Part shown: piece after piece, positions 1 to 9,036 of the stretch | How the letters are laid out: each line of letters opens with the position of its first letter | Numbering within the stretch: the stretch's first letter is position 1 | From: Oceanospirillum beijerinckii DSM 7166 | GTDB taxonomy: Bacteria; Pseudomonadota; Gammaproteobacteria; Pseudomonadales; Halomonadaceae | Length of the DNA: 64,000 nucleotides | Assembly: GCF_000422425.1 (NCBI RefSeq) | Contig: NZ_AULT01000008.1 | Span: 120,216-184,215 of the forward strand | Direction of reading: 5' to 3' | Position numbers and translations under genes: made by a program | The notes under the pieces: generated by a model | The model's input: the letters and a program-made list of their open reading frames with translations, nothing else | Databases searched by the model: none | What the model was told of the DNA's origin: nothing

Positions 1-645
1 TTTGTGCGAGAACGCTTCTCTGAGTGCTTCTTTTAGCGTTTGTAGGTCTTCCTGCATCGTATGCGGAGTAGAGGCCTCTTTCTTAGCGGTATTTATAAAG
101 AAGGCAAACAGTATGATGAAGCTACATAGCACAGCAAAGATTTGCATCGCACTTTGCCAATCATAAATACTCAGCAATGTCTGCGCCCCTGGGATCATAG
201 CAAACATACCAAATGAGCCTGCAGCTGTAGTTAAGCCAAAGGCTTTTGCCGCGTGTTGTGCGGGAACTACTTTCGCGACTGTGCCGAGTACAATCACGTA
301 GCTGGTAGCACTTAAACCAAACCCAATCAGTACACCTAGTGATAGGTACATCATTGTGGGTTCTATCGCGATTGACGTTAGGTATAAACCTAAGGCGTAA
401 GCAATCGCACCTAAAATGATGATGCGCTTTGGTCCCCAGCGGTCAGAGGCCATACCAACAAACGGTTGGAATGCTCCAAACAGTAGGTTTTGCAAAGCAA
501 TAGCAAAACTGAAGAACTCTCGCCCTGTATGAAAGTAGTCGGAAATAGGCGTCATGAAAATGCCAAAGGATTGCCTGATCCCGAGACTGGTAATCAAAAT
601 CCCTATACCTAGCCAAACTAGGAGTGGCAATCGGAAAGTAAACAT
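1..645 (-). CDS. MFS transporter, partial (C-terminal part beyond left edge)
   Basis: I translated this frame by hand from the ATG at 645. It stays open for 215 codons to the window edge, so the C-terminal half is missing. The visible part has about six hydrophobic segments, and the loop between helices 2 and 3 carries a major facilitator signature (GMASDRWGPKR, near residues 64-74). The N-terminus (LGIRQSFGIFMTPIS) resembles YbfB/YjiJ and oxalate/formate-antiporter-like MFS proteins; the substrate cannot be told. It lies downstream of the LysR regulator on the same strand, and the 324-base gap between them holds two perfect palindromes, so control by that regulator is likely (inference). Confidence 0.85.
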   Translation of the reverse strand, partial: MFTFRLPLLVWLGIGILITSLGIRQSFGIFMTPISDYFHTGREFFSFAIALQNLLFGAFQPFVGMASDRWGPKRIIILGAIAYALGLYLTSIAIEPTMMYLSLGVLIGFGLSATSYVIVLGTVAKVVPAQHAAKAFGLTTAAGSFGMFAMIPGAQTLLSIYDWQSAMQIFAVLCSFIILFAFFINTAKKEASTPHTMQEDLQTLKEALREAFSHK

Positions 646-786
646 AAGCTGCTCTTAATAATGCCTGTAATGATGAGGTTGCCTTTTTTCCCCTCGGTAG
701 AGGGCAAACTCAGCGCCTTAGCAAAAGTAGATGGGAATAAGTGCATATGTGCTCTCAGCTACTAGATTGGCGGAGTGTAGGGAGTA

Positions 787-803
787 TTTGAGAGGGACTC
801 AAA
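787..803. promoter_or_regulatory. Palindrome, possible LysR-type operator (upstream of MFS gene)
   Basis: TTTGAG-AGGGA-CTCAAA is a perfect inverted repeat with 6-base arms and a 5-base spacer. It sits 142 bases upstream of the MFS start and close to a second palindrome. The spacing fits a LysR-type box. The binding protein is inferred, not shown. Confidence 0.4.
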
Positions 804-819
804 TGATAAAAAGTGAAGG

Positions 820-844
820 GATCTATGCATGATGTGCATAGATC
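820..844. promoter_or_regulatory. Palindrome, possible LysR-type operator
   Basis: GATCTATGCA-TGATG-TGCATAGATC is a perfect inverted repeat with 10-base arms and a 5-base spacer. It contains the T-N11-A pattern typical of LysR-type boxes. It lies between the LysR gene and the MFS gene it probably controls. Confidence 0.55.
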
Positions 845-969
845 ACATTGGCCTAAAAAGGCTTGATAGCTACTGTTTTTGTGCTGTTTGGTGGAACCCT
901 AAAATAGCCCGACAGTACTTATTAACGTTTTATTGCGGGGGGCTATGATTAAGGCGCATACATGAAAGA

Positions 970-1941
970 TTAGTCAGGTGAAGCTGTGGTATCAGACTCT
1001 GCATCCAGTCCCATATCAATTACGCGTTTGGCGATGAGCTTCCCACACTCTTCTTTAACAATGCTTCTTAACCATTCCTGTGTGGGCGAGTGCTCACAAC
1101 GAGGGTGCCAGATCATGGAATAATCAAACGGTGTAAAATGAAAGGGTAAGGGTTTTACGACCAGATCATAACGCTCAGAAACTAAGTAAGCTAAATCAGC
1201 TGGTACCGTGATAATAACCTGCATCGTGTCAACAATCGCCAACGCCGCTTCTAAATGATAAGCCCTCAAAATCATACGCCGTTTGGGCTTATCCTCTAGT
1301 GCTTGTTCAATAAGGGCCTTGACTCCATCACTTATGGCAATCATGGCATGAGGAAAATTCAAATAATCCTCTAGGCACATTGGCTGATTTGCTAACGGAT
1401 GTTGTTTAGATAATAGGCAAGACACCCCCACACGACCCAATGTCTCGTACTGTAAAGGGGGGATAGAATAAATTGGGCGACAAATAGCCAAGTCGGCGCG
1501 ACCATATGTGAGTTGCTCTTTCAAATGCTCATCTTGTAGCGGCAAAAGCTCAAATGCAGCATTAGGCGCTTCCTGATACATACGAGGCAAGGCAAAGGGT
1601 AAAATAGTCTGCATTGCATAATCAGTTGTTAAAATTGTAAAGGTTTGATCGCATGACTTGGGGTTAAAATCAATAGGAGACAAAAGCTGTTGCAGTGAGC
1701 CAAGCGGCTCGTCCAAAGCACTACTCATTGATAAAGCTTTTTCAGTGGGGACCAGGTGCTGTCCTTGACGTGTAAATAATGGGTCTGACAACAAGCTGCG
1801 TAATCGCCCCAGAACCCGACTCATTGCGGACTGGCTTAGATTCAAACGATCCGCTGCTCGGCTGACGCTGCGTTCCTCAACGAGTATTTGCAGTGCGACT
1901 AATAGGTTTAAATCCCGACGATAAATCTCTTCTACTTTCAT
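970..1941 (-). CDS. LysR-family transcriptional regulator
   Basis: A 323-residue protein of normal LysR length. Residues 10-70 form the winged helix-turn-helix (RAADRLNLSQSAMSRVLGRL, then the wing ending in DPLFTR). Residues 95-300 match the periplasmic-binding-protein-like effector domain (FTILTTDYAMQTILP; DLAICRP). The family usually binds a small molecule and controls an adjacent gene. Here the neighbour is the downstream MFS transporter on the same strand, with palindromes between them. The N-terminus (RRDLNLLVALQILVEERSVS) resembles the NodD/NahR/LinR subgroup, whose members often answer to aromatic or xenobiotic compounds. The effector is unknown. Confidence 0.9.
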   Translation of the reverse strand: MKVEEIYRRDLNLLVALQILVEERSVSRAADRLNLSQSAMSRVLGRLRSLLSDPLFTRQGQHLVPTEKALSMSSALDEPLGSLQQLLSPIDFNPKSCDQTFTILTTDYAMQTILPFALPRMYQEAPNAAFELLPLQDEHLKEQLTYGRADLAICRPIYSIPPLQYETLGRVGVSCLLSKQHPLANQPMCLEDYLNFPHAMIAISDGVKALIEQALEDKPKRRMILRAYHLEAALAIVDTMQVIITVPADLAYLVSERYDLVVKPLPFHFTPFDYSMIWHPRCEHSPTQEWLRSIVKEECGKLIAKRVIDMGLDAESDTTASPD

Positions 1942-1954
1942 ACCCAGCCTTTAG

Positions 1955-2079
1955 CATTGTGACTGCTCCCCGCCCTATCGGGCAAGGCTTCCAACTTCTT
2001 ATGCGGCTACCGGTGCGTGACCGGATTTACGCAAGCCTCCATTGGCAAGAGCCGACAATCCTTCGGTCCGCCCGTTCAT
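1955..2079 (-). mobile_element. Degenerate IS200/IS605-type right end with tnpB C-terminal remnant
   Basis: On the minus strand an open frame (2079-1999) encodes 26 residues including GLSALANGGLRKSGH, which resembles the variable tail after the zinc finger of TnpB/OrfB proteins. It stops just before a short GCCC-GATA-GGGC hairpin and the run GGGGAGCAGTCAC (about 1992-1959), typical of IS200/IS605 right ends. No TnpA, TnpB core or left end is nearby, so this would be a relic. The frame stays open further upstream (to about 2127) but that part does not look like TnpB. The assignment rests on recognition of the end sequence and could be wrong. Confidence 0.45.
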
Positions 2080-2137
2080 AAACTGAGTACCTGCGCCGGG
2101 AGTATAGGGAGTATCAATTGGGTTCATCGTTCTATAC

Positions 2138-2173
2138 CAAAGTTATCGAAGCTATAAATGAACAATAACTTTG
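2138..2173. repeat. Inverted repeat upstream of the PepSY gene
   Basis: CAAAGTTAT (2138-2146) and ATAACTTTG (2165-2173) are perfect 9-base arms separated by 18 bases, about 90 bases upstream of the chosen PepSY start. It could be an operator. The AT-rich stretch after it (TTTGATAATAAGG) only weakly resembles a Fur box, so iron control is not established. Confidence 0.35.
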
Positions 2174-2263
2174 ATAATAAGGTTATGCAAAGTTTGACTC
2201 TGGTTTGATATTTGATATACACGCTCAATAAGAGTGGTTGTACTGAATGGAAAGGAGATTAAT

Positions 2264-3514
2264 TTGGGGAAAAGATTTTTTCCTGCTGATTTACGTCGTA
2301 AGTTTTTACTGTTTCATCGCTGGTTCGGGGTGTTCCTCGCTATACCATTGCTCCTGTTGTTGCTGACAGGAAGCATTCTAGTCTTTAAGTCAGAACTGGA
2401 TTATGTGTTGAATAAGGTTTTGACGAATATTGAAGCCTATGAAGGTGCAGAGGCCTTGCCTATCAATCAGTTAGAGCAAAAGATTGTCGAGGCTTATCCC
2501 GGCAGTCGTATCTCTTGGCTTGATCTTTCTGTTTCTCCTGATAAAGCTTCGATTTTTTGGCTTGCAGGTTCCGTGGATAAACAGGGTAATTATCAAGCGC
2601 CTGAACATAACCAGGTCTTTGTAAACCCGTATACCGGCGAAGTGCTGGGTGGCCGCACTTGGGGTTCCATTGATCAGCCGCTGGTCAATCTGATGCCTTT
2701 GGTGTATCGACTGCACTACTCACTATTGTTAGGGGCTACAGGCGCGCAGTGGTTAGGTTGGTTCGCTATTGTTTGGTTGTTGCATCTGATGCTCGGTTGG
2801 TTGTTAACCTGGCCTCAGGGGCGGCAGACTAGAGCAAAACACAAGTGGTTGAATTGGCTGGGATATTGGCATTTTAAGCCAGTGCAGCAAGCTCGTTCTC
2901 AAAGTGAGTTTAAAAAGCAGTTTGTCTGGCATCGCTGGTTAGGTTTGATACTGACACCTATGATATTGGTTTTTATTGTTTCGGGTATCGCCTTTAATCT
3001 GAAGGATATTTATCACCCGGTGTTAGATCTGTTTGCTGATCGACAGCAAGCTCATCTGGAGTTGTCTGTTTCTAATGAGGGCCGGGAAAGCCCTATGTCC
3101 TGGTCGCAGGCGGCGAAGGTAGGTAAACAGCATATGGCTGAATTGGCTGAGCAACAGAGTTTTGAAGTACTGTCTGCTCAAGGCATATCCTATTCCAGCT
3201 TTAAAGGCGTCTATATGTATCGGGCTTATACCTCGCTGGATATCAGTGCCGAGCATATCCGTACTTCTGTATGGTTTGATGCGGCCAGTGGCGAAAAGTT
3301 AGCCGAGTATCTAGCCAGTCAAAAAGCGGCCGGGGATAGCTTTACCAATCTGATTTCAGCTCTGCATATGGCAAAGCTGGGTTGGGCAGGGCAGGCATTT
3401 GTCTTACTGAGTAGCTTCGGTTTGATGCTATTGATTTATAGTGGTGCGAAGGTGGGCTGGATGAAATGGCGAGCCAGAAAGCATCAGGTTACTAACAGGA
3501 CTCAAGCTAGCTGA
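2264..3514 (+). CDS. PepSY-associated TM-helix (PiuB-like) membrane protein
   Basis: About 416 residues from the chosen start. There are four main hydrophobic segments: one near the N-terminus (FGVFLAIPLLLLLLTGSI), one mid-protein (LGWFAIVWLLHLMLGWLL), one near residue 230 (HRWLGLILTPMILVFIVSG) and one at the C-terminus. Large periplasmic PepSY-like segments lie between them. HRW motifs at the start of TM1 and TM3 are typical of the PepSY_TM/PiuB family, often linked to siderophore uptake or ferric reduction. I prefer the TTG at 2264 over the GTG at 2234 because AAGGAG (2252-2257) sits 6 bases before it and the protein then begins just before the conserved LRRKFLLFHRW. The gene stands alone, convergent with phaC. 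Confidence 0.85.
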   Translation: MGKRFFPADLRRKFLLFHRWFGVFLAIPLLLLLLTGSILVFKSELDYVLNKVLTNIEAYEGAEALPINQLEQKIVEAYPGSRISWLDLSVSPDKASIFWLAGSVDKQGNYQAPEHNQVFVNPYTGEVLGGRTWGSIDQPLVNLMPLVYRLHYSLLLGATGAQWLGWFAIVWLLHLMLGWLLTWPQGRQTRAKHKWLNWLGYWHFKPVQQARSQSEFKKQFVWHRWLGLILTPMILVFIVSGIAFNLKDIYHPVLDLFADRQQAHLELSVSNEGRESPMSWSQAAKVGKQHMAELAEQQSFEVLSAQGISYSSFKGVYMYRAYTSLDISAEHIRTSVWFDAASGEKLAEYLASQKAAGDSFTNLISALHMAKLGWAGQAFVLLSSFGLMLLIYSGAKVGWMKWRARKHQVTNRTQAS

Positions 3515-3544
3515 GGCTACAGATAGCTTGAGTCTAACTGTGTT
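3499..3544. terminator. Hairpin between convergent PepSY and phaC genes
   Basis: GACTCAAGCTA (3499-3509) pairs perfectly with TAGCTTGAGTC (3534-3544) around a 24-base loop. It covers the stop codon of the PepSY gene. No long T-run follows, so termination is only a reasonable guess for this convergent junction. Confidence 0.45.
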
Positions 3545-3563
3545 AGGCTGACAGGGAAGGCTG

Positions 3564-5477
3564 TTATTCAGGCGTGTTTTGATATGCTGGTGGCTCATCC
3601 TGCAAAAAGTCATTCACGGCTTCAAGGAATTCAGCCAGCAGCGTTTGGCTAACCACAAAAATATGGCCGATATTTTTCTCAATTGTCCGGTTCAATCCCC
3701 CCCGGTTCATCTGTTGGTTATCGGCTTTACGTCCCCAGCGTTCGCTGGTTTTACAGGATCCCACAGGAGCGATAGGGTCACGTTGTCCGCGATAGTCAAA
3801 CAGGGCCAGGTCAGCATGATTCAATACGTCCATATTGACGGGTTGCCCATCGAGTTCCGGGCATGGGGATGGTAAGCAGTAATGACCTTCCCAGATCTCA
3901 TTGTCCAAGAAGATTCGTTGAATCCATTCCTGATGGGCGCGGGCCGGGAAGCGTGTGCCGTTATGCAGCCAGTGTAAAAAGGGGGCTGCATCCTGAACGG
4001 CACCTGGATAGTGGGCACGACCATAAAAGCCTTCAGCAACCGTCTGACTGACACCGGGTTGAATCTCATGCATACCCAGTTCCAGGGTTTGGGGCGGTAC
4101 ATTAGAGTGACTAAAAAAGGTTTGCATAATGTTGGCGTCGTATTGCTGACGTATCACATCCCGCATCGGTTTATGGCCGCTGTTGTCATCATCAAACAGT
4201 ACCGGTGTGGTCATTAAAACGACCTGACGGATACGGACATCTTTGCCAGTTAACCGGGCTTCTTCAATACGGCGGGCCAGATAAGGTATAAACAGCGTGC
4301 CGCCCATACAGTAGGCCATCACATTGATATCCTGTTCTGGATGACGCTGTAAAATCAGGTCCAGATAGGTGTCATGGACCTGCTTACCGTAAAACTCCAG
4401 GCCTAACTCGCTCTGGTCTGGACCAGGGTTGCCATAGTCCACCAGATAGAGGTCATAACCCTGTTGCAGCATACCTTCGATCACCGATTTTCCCGGTGCC
4501 AGATCAAAGATCTCACAGCGGTTGATCATAGGACTGGCAAGATAAAGGGTTTTACCATTCGCGGCGATGCCTTCTGGTCTCGGATAGTGGCGTAGCCTGA
4601 CGGAATAAAGCTCTGAACCAGGCACGGTCTGCCATGGGCTGGCTCCCAGTGTTGCATGAGGCGAGTTGAGCGCATAGCGGCGTACATCAAAAGCATCCTG
4701 CTGAGCCAATGTGAGCAAGCGGGTTGCGCAGTCCTGCAGATATTGCTGATCACTTTCCCGCCATTGGCCATCGGGTTTAGCCTTACGATAAGGCTGACGT
4801 TCAGAGGCGCTAAAGACCTCCTGACTGATCACCTGTAGTAGTGAACGCAGTAGGTTCTTCATCGCGGCTAAGCGGGTTTGCCCTGTGCTGTGATATTGCC
4901 ACTCCAGCCGTTGGAAACCCTGTAATTGGTTCAGTAGCCACAGCTGCCCTGCGAACTGTTCGCAAGCCCAGCGACAGGTGGCGGGGTTAAGCTGGAGTTC
5001 CGAAGCCGGTTGAGCGGTTTCGAGGGTTGCAGCATCTATCTTTGTCGTGCCATAGGCTGCTAAAGCTACCGAGGGTGGCGGTTGGGTCAGGCGGGTGACA
5101 AGATCTTTTAAGCGTCGGGCATAGCTGGCCTCAATACCCTGATTGTCCTGAGCGACCAGATCTGGATTCTGTCCCTGTTCTACGGCTTGTTCCGAGAGCT
5201 TGATCAACGGCTGCATCCAGGCGTTGAAAAGGTTTTCCGGTACACCAAAAGGGCGAAACAACTGGCCCTGAAATTGAGATAAGGCCACCATCTGTTTTAA
5301 GAAATGGCCGTTAAGATTACTGAGCCAGTGGTGGGTCTCTTTCAGGTGCGATGGGTTGTCAGCGCTGCTCACACCTAACGCGGTTTCCAGAAAATCGGCG
5401 CTAAAGCGGGGGAAGCCTGACATCAGGGGATACCCTGACATGTGCTGCGAGGGCAACGCGTTAAAGGGCGTGAACAT
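3564..5477 (-). CDS. phaC: Poly(3-hydroxyalkanoate) synthase-like protein
   Basis: 637 residues. The C-terminal two thirds is a PHA-synthase alpha/beta-hydrolase fold. The modified lipase box AYCMGGT holds the probable catalytic Cys390, with Asp567 (GQRDPIAP) and His605 (NIGHIFVV) completing the triad. The enzyme would polymerise hydroxyacyl-CoA into storage granules. PHA synthases usually have a Trp-containing turn (DWRNP/DWGSP) before the lipase box; here it reads VDYGNPG, and ASPMINRCEIFDL resembles the class III INRPYILDL segment. With no phaE, phaA, phaB or phasin nearby, the class is uncertain. A 60-base gap separates it from the small membrane-protein gene upstream, suggesting co-transcription. 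Confidence 0.85.
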   Translation of the reverse strand: MFTPFNALPSQHMSGYPLMSGFPRFSADFLETALGVSSADNPSHLKETHHWLSNLNGHFLKQMVALSQFQGQLFRPFGVPENLFNAWMQPLIKLSEQAVEQGQNPDLVAQDNQGIEASYARRLKDLVTRLTQPPPSVALAAYGTTKIDAATLETAQPASELQLNPATCRWACEQFAGQLWLLNQLQGFQRLEWQYHSTGQTRLAAMKNLLRSLLQVISQEVFSASERQPYRKAKPDGQWRESDQQYLQDCATRLLTLAQQDAFDVRRYALNSPHATLGASPWQTVPGSELYSVRLRHYPRPEGIAANGKTLYLASPMINRCEIFDLAPGKSVIEGMLQQGYDLYLVDYGNPGPDQSELGLEFYGKQVHDTYLDLILQRHPEQDINVMAYCMGGTLFIPYLARRIEEARLTGKDVRIRQVVLMTTPVLFDDDNSGHKPMRDVIRQQYDANIMQTFFSHSNVPPQTLELGMHEIQPGVSQTVAEGFYGRAHYPGAVQDAAPFLHWLHNGTRFPARAHQEWIQRIFLDNEIWEGHYCLPSPCPELDGQPVNMDVLNHADLALFDYRGQRDPIAPVGSCKTSERWGRKADNQQMNRGGLNRTIEKNIGHIFVVSQTLLAEFLEAVNDFLQDEPPAYQNTPE

Positions 5478-5536
5478 GGTCTGCTCCTTGCCTTCTTCGA
5501 CTGAAAGAGAAGGTTTGATAGTTAGATGAGCCTGGT

Positions 5537-5782
5537 TTAGCGCTTGAAGGATTTCGCAGCGGCTTCCAGTTTGTCGTGGTGCTGTTTATGGGGCACCTTA
5601 TCTGTTAATAGCTGCTGGTATATCTGTTCCAGATGCTGCTTCTTGTCGCCATCGTCGCCGGACAGGGCGTTGATCTGATCATTAATGGCCCAGACACGAA
5701 TTTTCTTCATCAGAAACAGGTGAAAGACAATTCCACTGATCGATACGATAAAGATAATTACCAGTTGCAACCATAAAGGCAT
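5537..5782 (-). CDS. Small membrane-anchored protein of unknown function
   Basis: 81 residues. A single N-terminal transmembrane helix (about residues 3-25, LQLVIIFIVSISGIVFHLFL) is followed by a basic turn and a polar, probably helical cytoplasmic tail rich in Lys, Gln and His. The start is preceded by GGAGAGAAGTGTT, a good ribosome binding site. It lies 59 bases upstream of phaC on the same strand and may share its transcript. I do not recognise the family. A granule or membrane anchoring role is possible but is only inference from position. Confidence 0.6.
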   Translation of the reverse strand: MPLWLQLVIIFIVSISGIVFHLFLMKKIRVWAINDQINALSGDDGDKKQHLEQIYQQLLTDKVPHKQHHDKLEAAAKSFKR

Positions 5783-6054
5783 AACACTTCTCTCCTGACT
5801 GAATTTACTGCAGGGCTATTTTATCCTAAGTCATACCATAACAGCATCGGCTAATACGATATTAATCGAAATCCTTTACTGTGGTATGTCCGGTGAGTGA
5901 CTGCCGGTTCAGTGGTATCTGCATGCTTTCTCTCTATCTCTAGCTTTTCCCGTTACGTTTTGTCACACAATAGCGGAGTATTGATGCTTTGCTGAAATAT
6001 TAATGCAACGACGATCGCCAATAATTGCTGGTATATACCAATGAGGATTTTATC

Positions 6055-8127
6055 GTGGGGCGTTCAATTAAAACCCAGCTGATTCTCTGGATCGGTTTTC
6101 TGATGCTGTTGGTGTTGGCGATTCAGCTGATGATTGGCTTGCATTACAGTGATCAGTCCCGTCAGTTAGTAGCGGAACAGGCCGGGGATCTGATTACTCA
6201 GGAAGTTCGGGAGAGCCTTCAGCAAAGGGCGGGCATGGAAGCCGGTAAAATTCATAAAATTTTAAACGAAGCGTATCAGGCCAGTCGGGAGTTGGCTGCT
6301 ATTGCAGCGCAAATCAAACCTGAATTGGCTTGGGAAGATCCGGTTCTGCAACTGGAGCGGGAGCAGTTTATCGGAATCCTGCGGGGTGCATTGCACAGCC
6401 ATCCTAACTTTCTGGCGGTTTACTCCGGTTGGGAAGCGGATGCCTTTGATGGTTTGGATGAGGACAATCTGCTGAACCGTTTGACGGGATCTGCGGAGGA
6501 TGGCCGCTTTGTGCCTTTCTGGAGTCGCAGCGAAAAGGGGCATATGGAGATGGTTCCCATGAGTGCTCATATGAGTCGTGAGCATTTTGCGGATGGTACC
6601 CGGAAGGCAGAATTCTACCTGTGTCCCAAAGAGCAGATGCAGAGCTGTTTATTAGAACCACAAACCTATCAGGTGCAGGGTAAAGCGCAGCTGCTGTCTT
6701 CTATTGTGACGCCGGTGATGCACAAGGAGCTGTTCCTGGGCATGGTGGGGGTTGATCTGTCGTTAAGCTTTATTCAACAACAGGCGCAAGCGATCAGCCA
6801 AAGCCTTTATAACGGCCAGGCACGGGTACGTATTGTCAGCCGTAACAACGTTGTTTTGGGCGATAGCCATCAGACCGGGCAAGTCGGGCTTAAAGTGGCA
6901 GCACTGACGGCAGATAGTGAGATATTGCAGGTTCAGGTGCCGATTCAGCTGGAGGGTTTGGATAATGCCTGGCAGTTGGATATTCAGGTTCCCAAGGTAT
7001 TAGTGCTCAGTAATCTGGCGCAGTTGCAAACCAGTCTGGCAGAGATTCAGCAGGAGTCTAGTTTGAGTCAGTTAATTTTAGGGCCAGCGTTGGCCCTGAT
7101 CACCTTGTTAATCGCGGCCTGGGTGATTCACCGTCGCCTGTTGCCTTTGAATCAGATGCTGGTGATGTTGCAGGAGGTCGCTCAGGGTGGCGGTAATCTG
7201 ACGCAACGTTTGTCCATCGAAAGTAAGGATGAGGTCGGTCAGGTGGCCGGGTACTTCAATCAGTTTGTCGGGCAGTTACAGACACTGGTTGGTAGTGTGC
7301 AACGATCGGGTGTGCGGGTGCAAAACTCCGCGCAGCAAGGTGCTTCGTTATCGGAACAGATGAATACACAACTTGCAGTGCAGCAGCAGGAGATCAGTCA
7401 GATATCAGCCTCTATTGAGCAGTTATCTCAATCTTCTCATCAGATTGCAGACAGCATGAAGCAGCTAACCGATAGCGCAGGTTTAGCCAGTGAACAGGTG
7501 GTTGAGGCGCAGCAGGTGATGTCCTTGGTGGGCATGCAACTGACTCATATGGCGGCGGGTATTCAAAGTGCCTGTGATGAATCTGAACAATTGTCCAAAC
7601 ACGGCGAAGAGATCCATCAGATTTTGGATATCATTCGTGCGATTGCCGAACAAACCAATCTGTTGGCATTAAATGCGGCCATCGAAGCAGCCCGCGCTGG
7701 TGAACAAGGCCGGGGTTTTGCGGTAGTAGCCGATGAGGTGCGTGGTCTGGCACAGAAAACGCAATCAGCCACCGGTGATATCGATCTGGTGATTGAGCAG
7801 CTATTAAAGAGTATTGAGCAGATCGTTGCCGCAAATCAGCACAGCGGTGAGCAAACTCAGGAAGTCGTCGTAAAAGCGGAGCAGACCCGCACAGCACTGG
7901 ATCAGGTGGTGGGGCAAATTCAACAGATGGATGACCGCTGTCAGCAGGTGTTTGTTGCGGTGGATGAGCAACAACAAGCGTCTGATCATCTGGTGCATTC
8001 GGTAAACAATATCAATCAGGTGGCGACCGAGCTGTTGGATGGCGCTCAGGTGAGTAATCAGGAGAGCGTGAATCTGACTGATCTGGCCGCAGAGCTTAAT
8101 CGCAAGACTTGCCGTTTTGTGGTGTAG
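6055..8127 (+). CDS. Methyl-accepting chemotaxis protein 1 (dCache-HAMP-MCP)
   Basis: About 690 residues. It has TM1 near the N-terminus ([20 protein letters not shown]), a periplasmic double-Cache-type sensor of about 300 residues with GRFVPFWSR and a GMVGVDLSL strand, TM2 ([19 protein letters not shown]), a HAMP domain, then a cytoplasmic four-helix signalling domain whose tip is [19 protein letters not shown]. The FDGLDEDN...GRFVPFWSR pattern belongs to a common dCache subgroup of marine chemoreceptors; the ligand is unknown. I chose the GTG at 6055 because GAGG lies 8 bases upstream and TM1 follows directly; the TTG at 6025 has no ribosome binding site. It is a single-gene unit closed by a strong terminator. 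Confidence 0.92.
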   Translation: MGRSIKTQLILWIGFLMLLVLAIQLMIGLHYSDQSRQLVAEQAGDLITQEVRESLQQRAGMEAGKIHKILNEAYQASRELAAIAAQIKPELAWEDPVLQLEREQFIGILRGALHSHPNFLAVYSGWEADAFDGLDEDNLLNRLTGSAEDGRFVPFWSRSEKGHMEMVPMSAHMSREHFADGTRKAEFYLCPKEQMQSCLLEPQTYQVQGKAQLLSSIVTPVMHKELFLGMVGVDLSLSFIQQQAQAISQSLYNGQARVRIVSRNNVVLGDSHQTGQVGLKVAALTADSEILQVQVPIQLEGLDNAWQLDIQVPKVLVLSNLAQLQTSLAEIQQESSLSQLILGPALALITLLIAAWVIHRRLLPLNQMLVMLQEVAQGGGNLTQRLSIESKDEVGQVAGYFNQFVGQLQTLVGSVQRSGVRVQNSAQQGASLSEQMNTQLAVQQQEISQISASIEQLSQSSHQIADSMKQLTDSAGLASEQVVEAQQVMSLVGMQLTHMAAGIQSACDESEQLSKHGEEIHQILDIIRAIAEQTNLLALNAAIEAARAGEQGRGFAVVADEVRGLAQKTQSATGDIDLVIEQLLKSIEQIVAANQHSGEQTQEVVVKAEQTRTALDQVVGQIQQMDDRCQQVFVAVDEQQQASDHLVHSVNNINQVATELLDGAQVSNQESVNLTDLAAELNRKTCRFVV

Positions 8128-8162
8128 GTTCTGGTGAGCTAACTCAAAGAACGCAAAAATCT

Positions 8163-8207
8163 AGCCGATATTTTCAGTGTTATGGCACTGAAAATATCGG
8201 CTTTTTA
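8163..8207 (+). terminator. Strong rho-independent terminator after MCP 1
   Basis: A perfect 17-base stem (8163-8179 with 8186-8202) around the loop TTATGG, followed by TTTT. Confidence 0.93.
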
Positions 8208-8427
8208 GTTTTGCAATTGCACAAAAAAGACCTAGCAAACCTATGGCTTTAAAACTGTACCTGAGAATGATTTGCAATTAACTCCTTTAAACAGGCGAGT
8301 AACCGCATCAAACATGTCGGTATTGTGCCAAAATCTGTAAAAACTAAGTAAAAAAGTCAGGTATAAGGGTTTTGTTCGAAGTTAAATGGGACTAAAATGG
8401 TCTTCTATAACGAACGCAGGTTGAACA
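8208..8427 (+). promoter_or_regulatory. Upstream region of the suf regulator gene
   Basis: This gap must hold the suf promoter. Close to the gene is GGGACTAAAATGGTCT (about 8388-8403), in which GAC and GTC flank an AT-rich centre. That faintly recalls Rrf2/IscR operators and would fit autoregulation, but it is not a clear match to the known consensus. No gene is seen in the gap. Confidence 0.3.
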
Positions 8428-8928
8428 ATGCTGAAACTGAGTAAACTGACCGATTATGCGGCTGTCGTCATGGCCCATATAGCCAGAACACCTGATCAGC
8501 TGTTTACCGCCTCAGATATTGCCGATCAGGTGCAGATACCCAAGCCAACGGTCAGTAAGACCCTGAAAATGCTGCAAAAGAGTGGATTGTTAATCTCTCA
8601 TCGTGGCGCACAGGGCGGATATGGTCTAGCTCGGGCACCGCAACAGATTACCGCCAGCGATATTATCGATGCCATTGAAGGCCCTTTCGGTATGACCGAA
8701 TGCAGTCAGGAAGATACCTTGTGCGATCTGCAGGCAACCTGTGGCGTGTCGGATAACTGGCAGCGTGTCAGTTTAGTGATCCGGCAGATGTTAAGCAGTA
8801 TTACTCTGGTGCAGTTGGCGCAAAAAGAACCGCTACAACTGAACTGGTTTTCCGGCCCTCCCGCAGACAATCCTGCGGTGGAAAGGAAACAGATGGAAAT
8901 ACCTCTGGTAGCGCTCTCTTCAGATTAA
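8428..8928 (+). CDS. Rrf2-family Fe-S-sensing regulator of the SUF operon
   Basis: 166 residues. An N-terminal winged helix (residues 1-70; KPTVSKTLKMLQKSGLLISHRG) is followed by a cysteine cluster at Cys92, Cys99 and Cys105. IscR binds its [2Fe-2S] cluster with cysteines at almost the same places (92, 98, 104). The gene heads the sufBCDS-sufT cluster, 108 bases before sufB, so it matches the SUF-system regulator subgroup of the Rrf2 family. The expected role is to adjust suf transcription to Fe-S status (family knowledge plus position). The C-terminus after residue 140 is variable and has no recognised domain. Confidence 0.92.
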   Translation: MLKLSKLTDYAAVVMAHIARTPDQLFTASDIADQVQIPKPTVSKTLKMLQKSGLLISHRGAQGGYGLARAPQQITASDIIDAIEGPFGMTECSQEDTLCDLQATCGVSDNWQRVSLVIRQMLSSITLVQLAQKEPLQLNWFSGPPADNPAVERKQMEIPLVALSSD

Positions 8929-9036
8929 AGCTGAAGACGAAAAACTGAAGAAAAACAGGCGTTACCTGAAACGATCGGATTAGATTAGTAAGCAGACCAT
9001 AACCGGGTAGCCTGGCTACCGGATGGGGAGAATGAA

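Noticed and set aside
1893..2081. 62-codon plus-strand frame over the LysR start
   Set aside because: It overlaps the LysR N-terminus and runs antisense to the IS remnant; no ribosome site or protein similarity.
2138..2220. Fur box before the PepSY gene
   Set aside because: TTTGATAATAAGG shares only part of the Fur consensus, so iron control was not called.
3579..4217. Several plus-strand open frames inside phaC
   Set aside because: They are antisense to a complete, motif-bearing synthase gene and have no features of their own.
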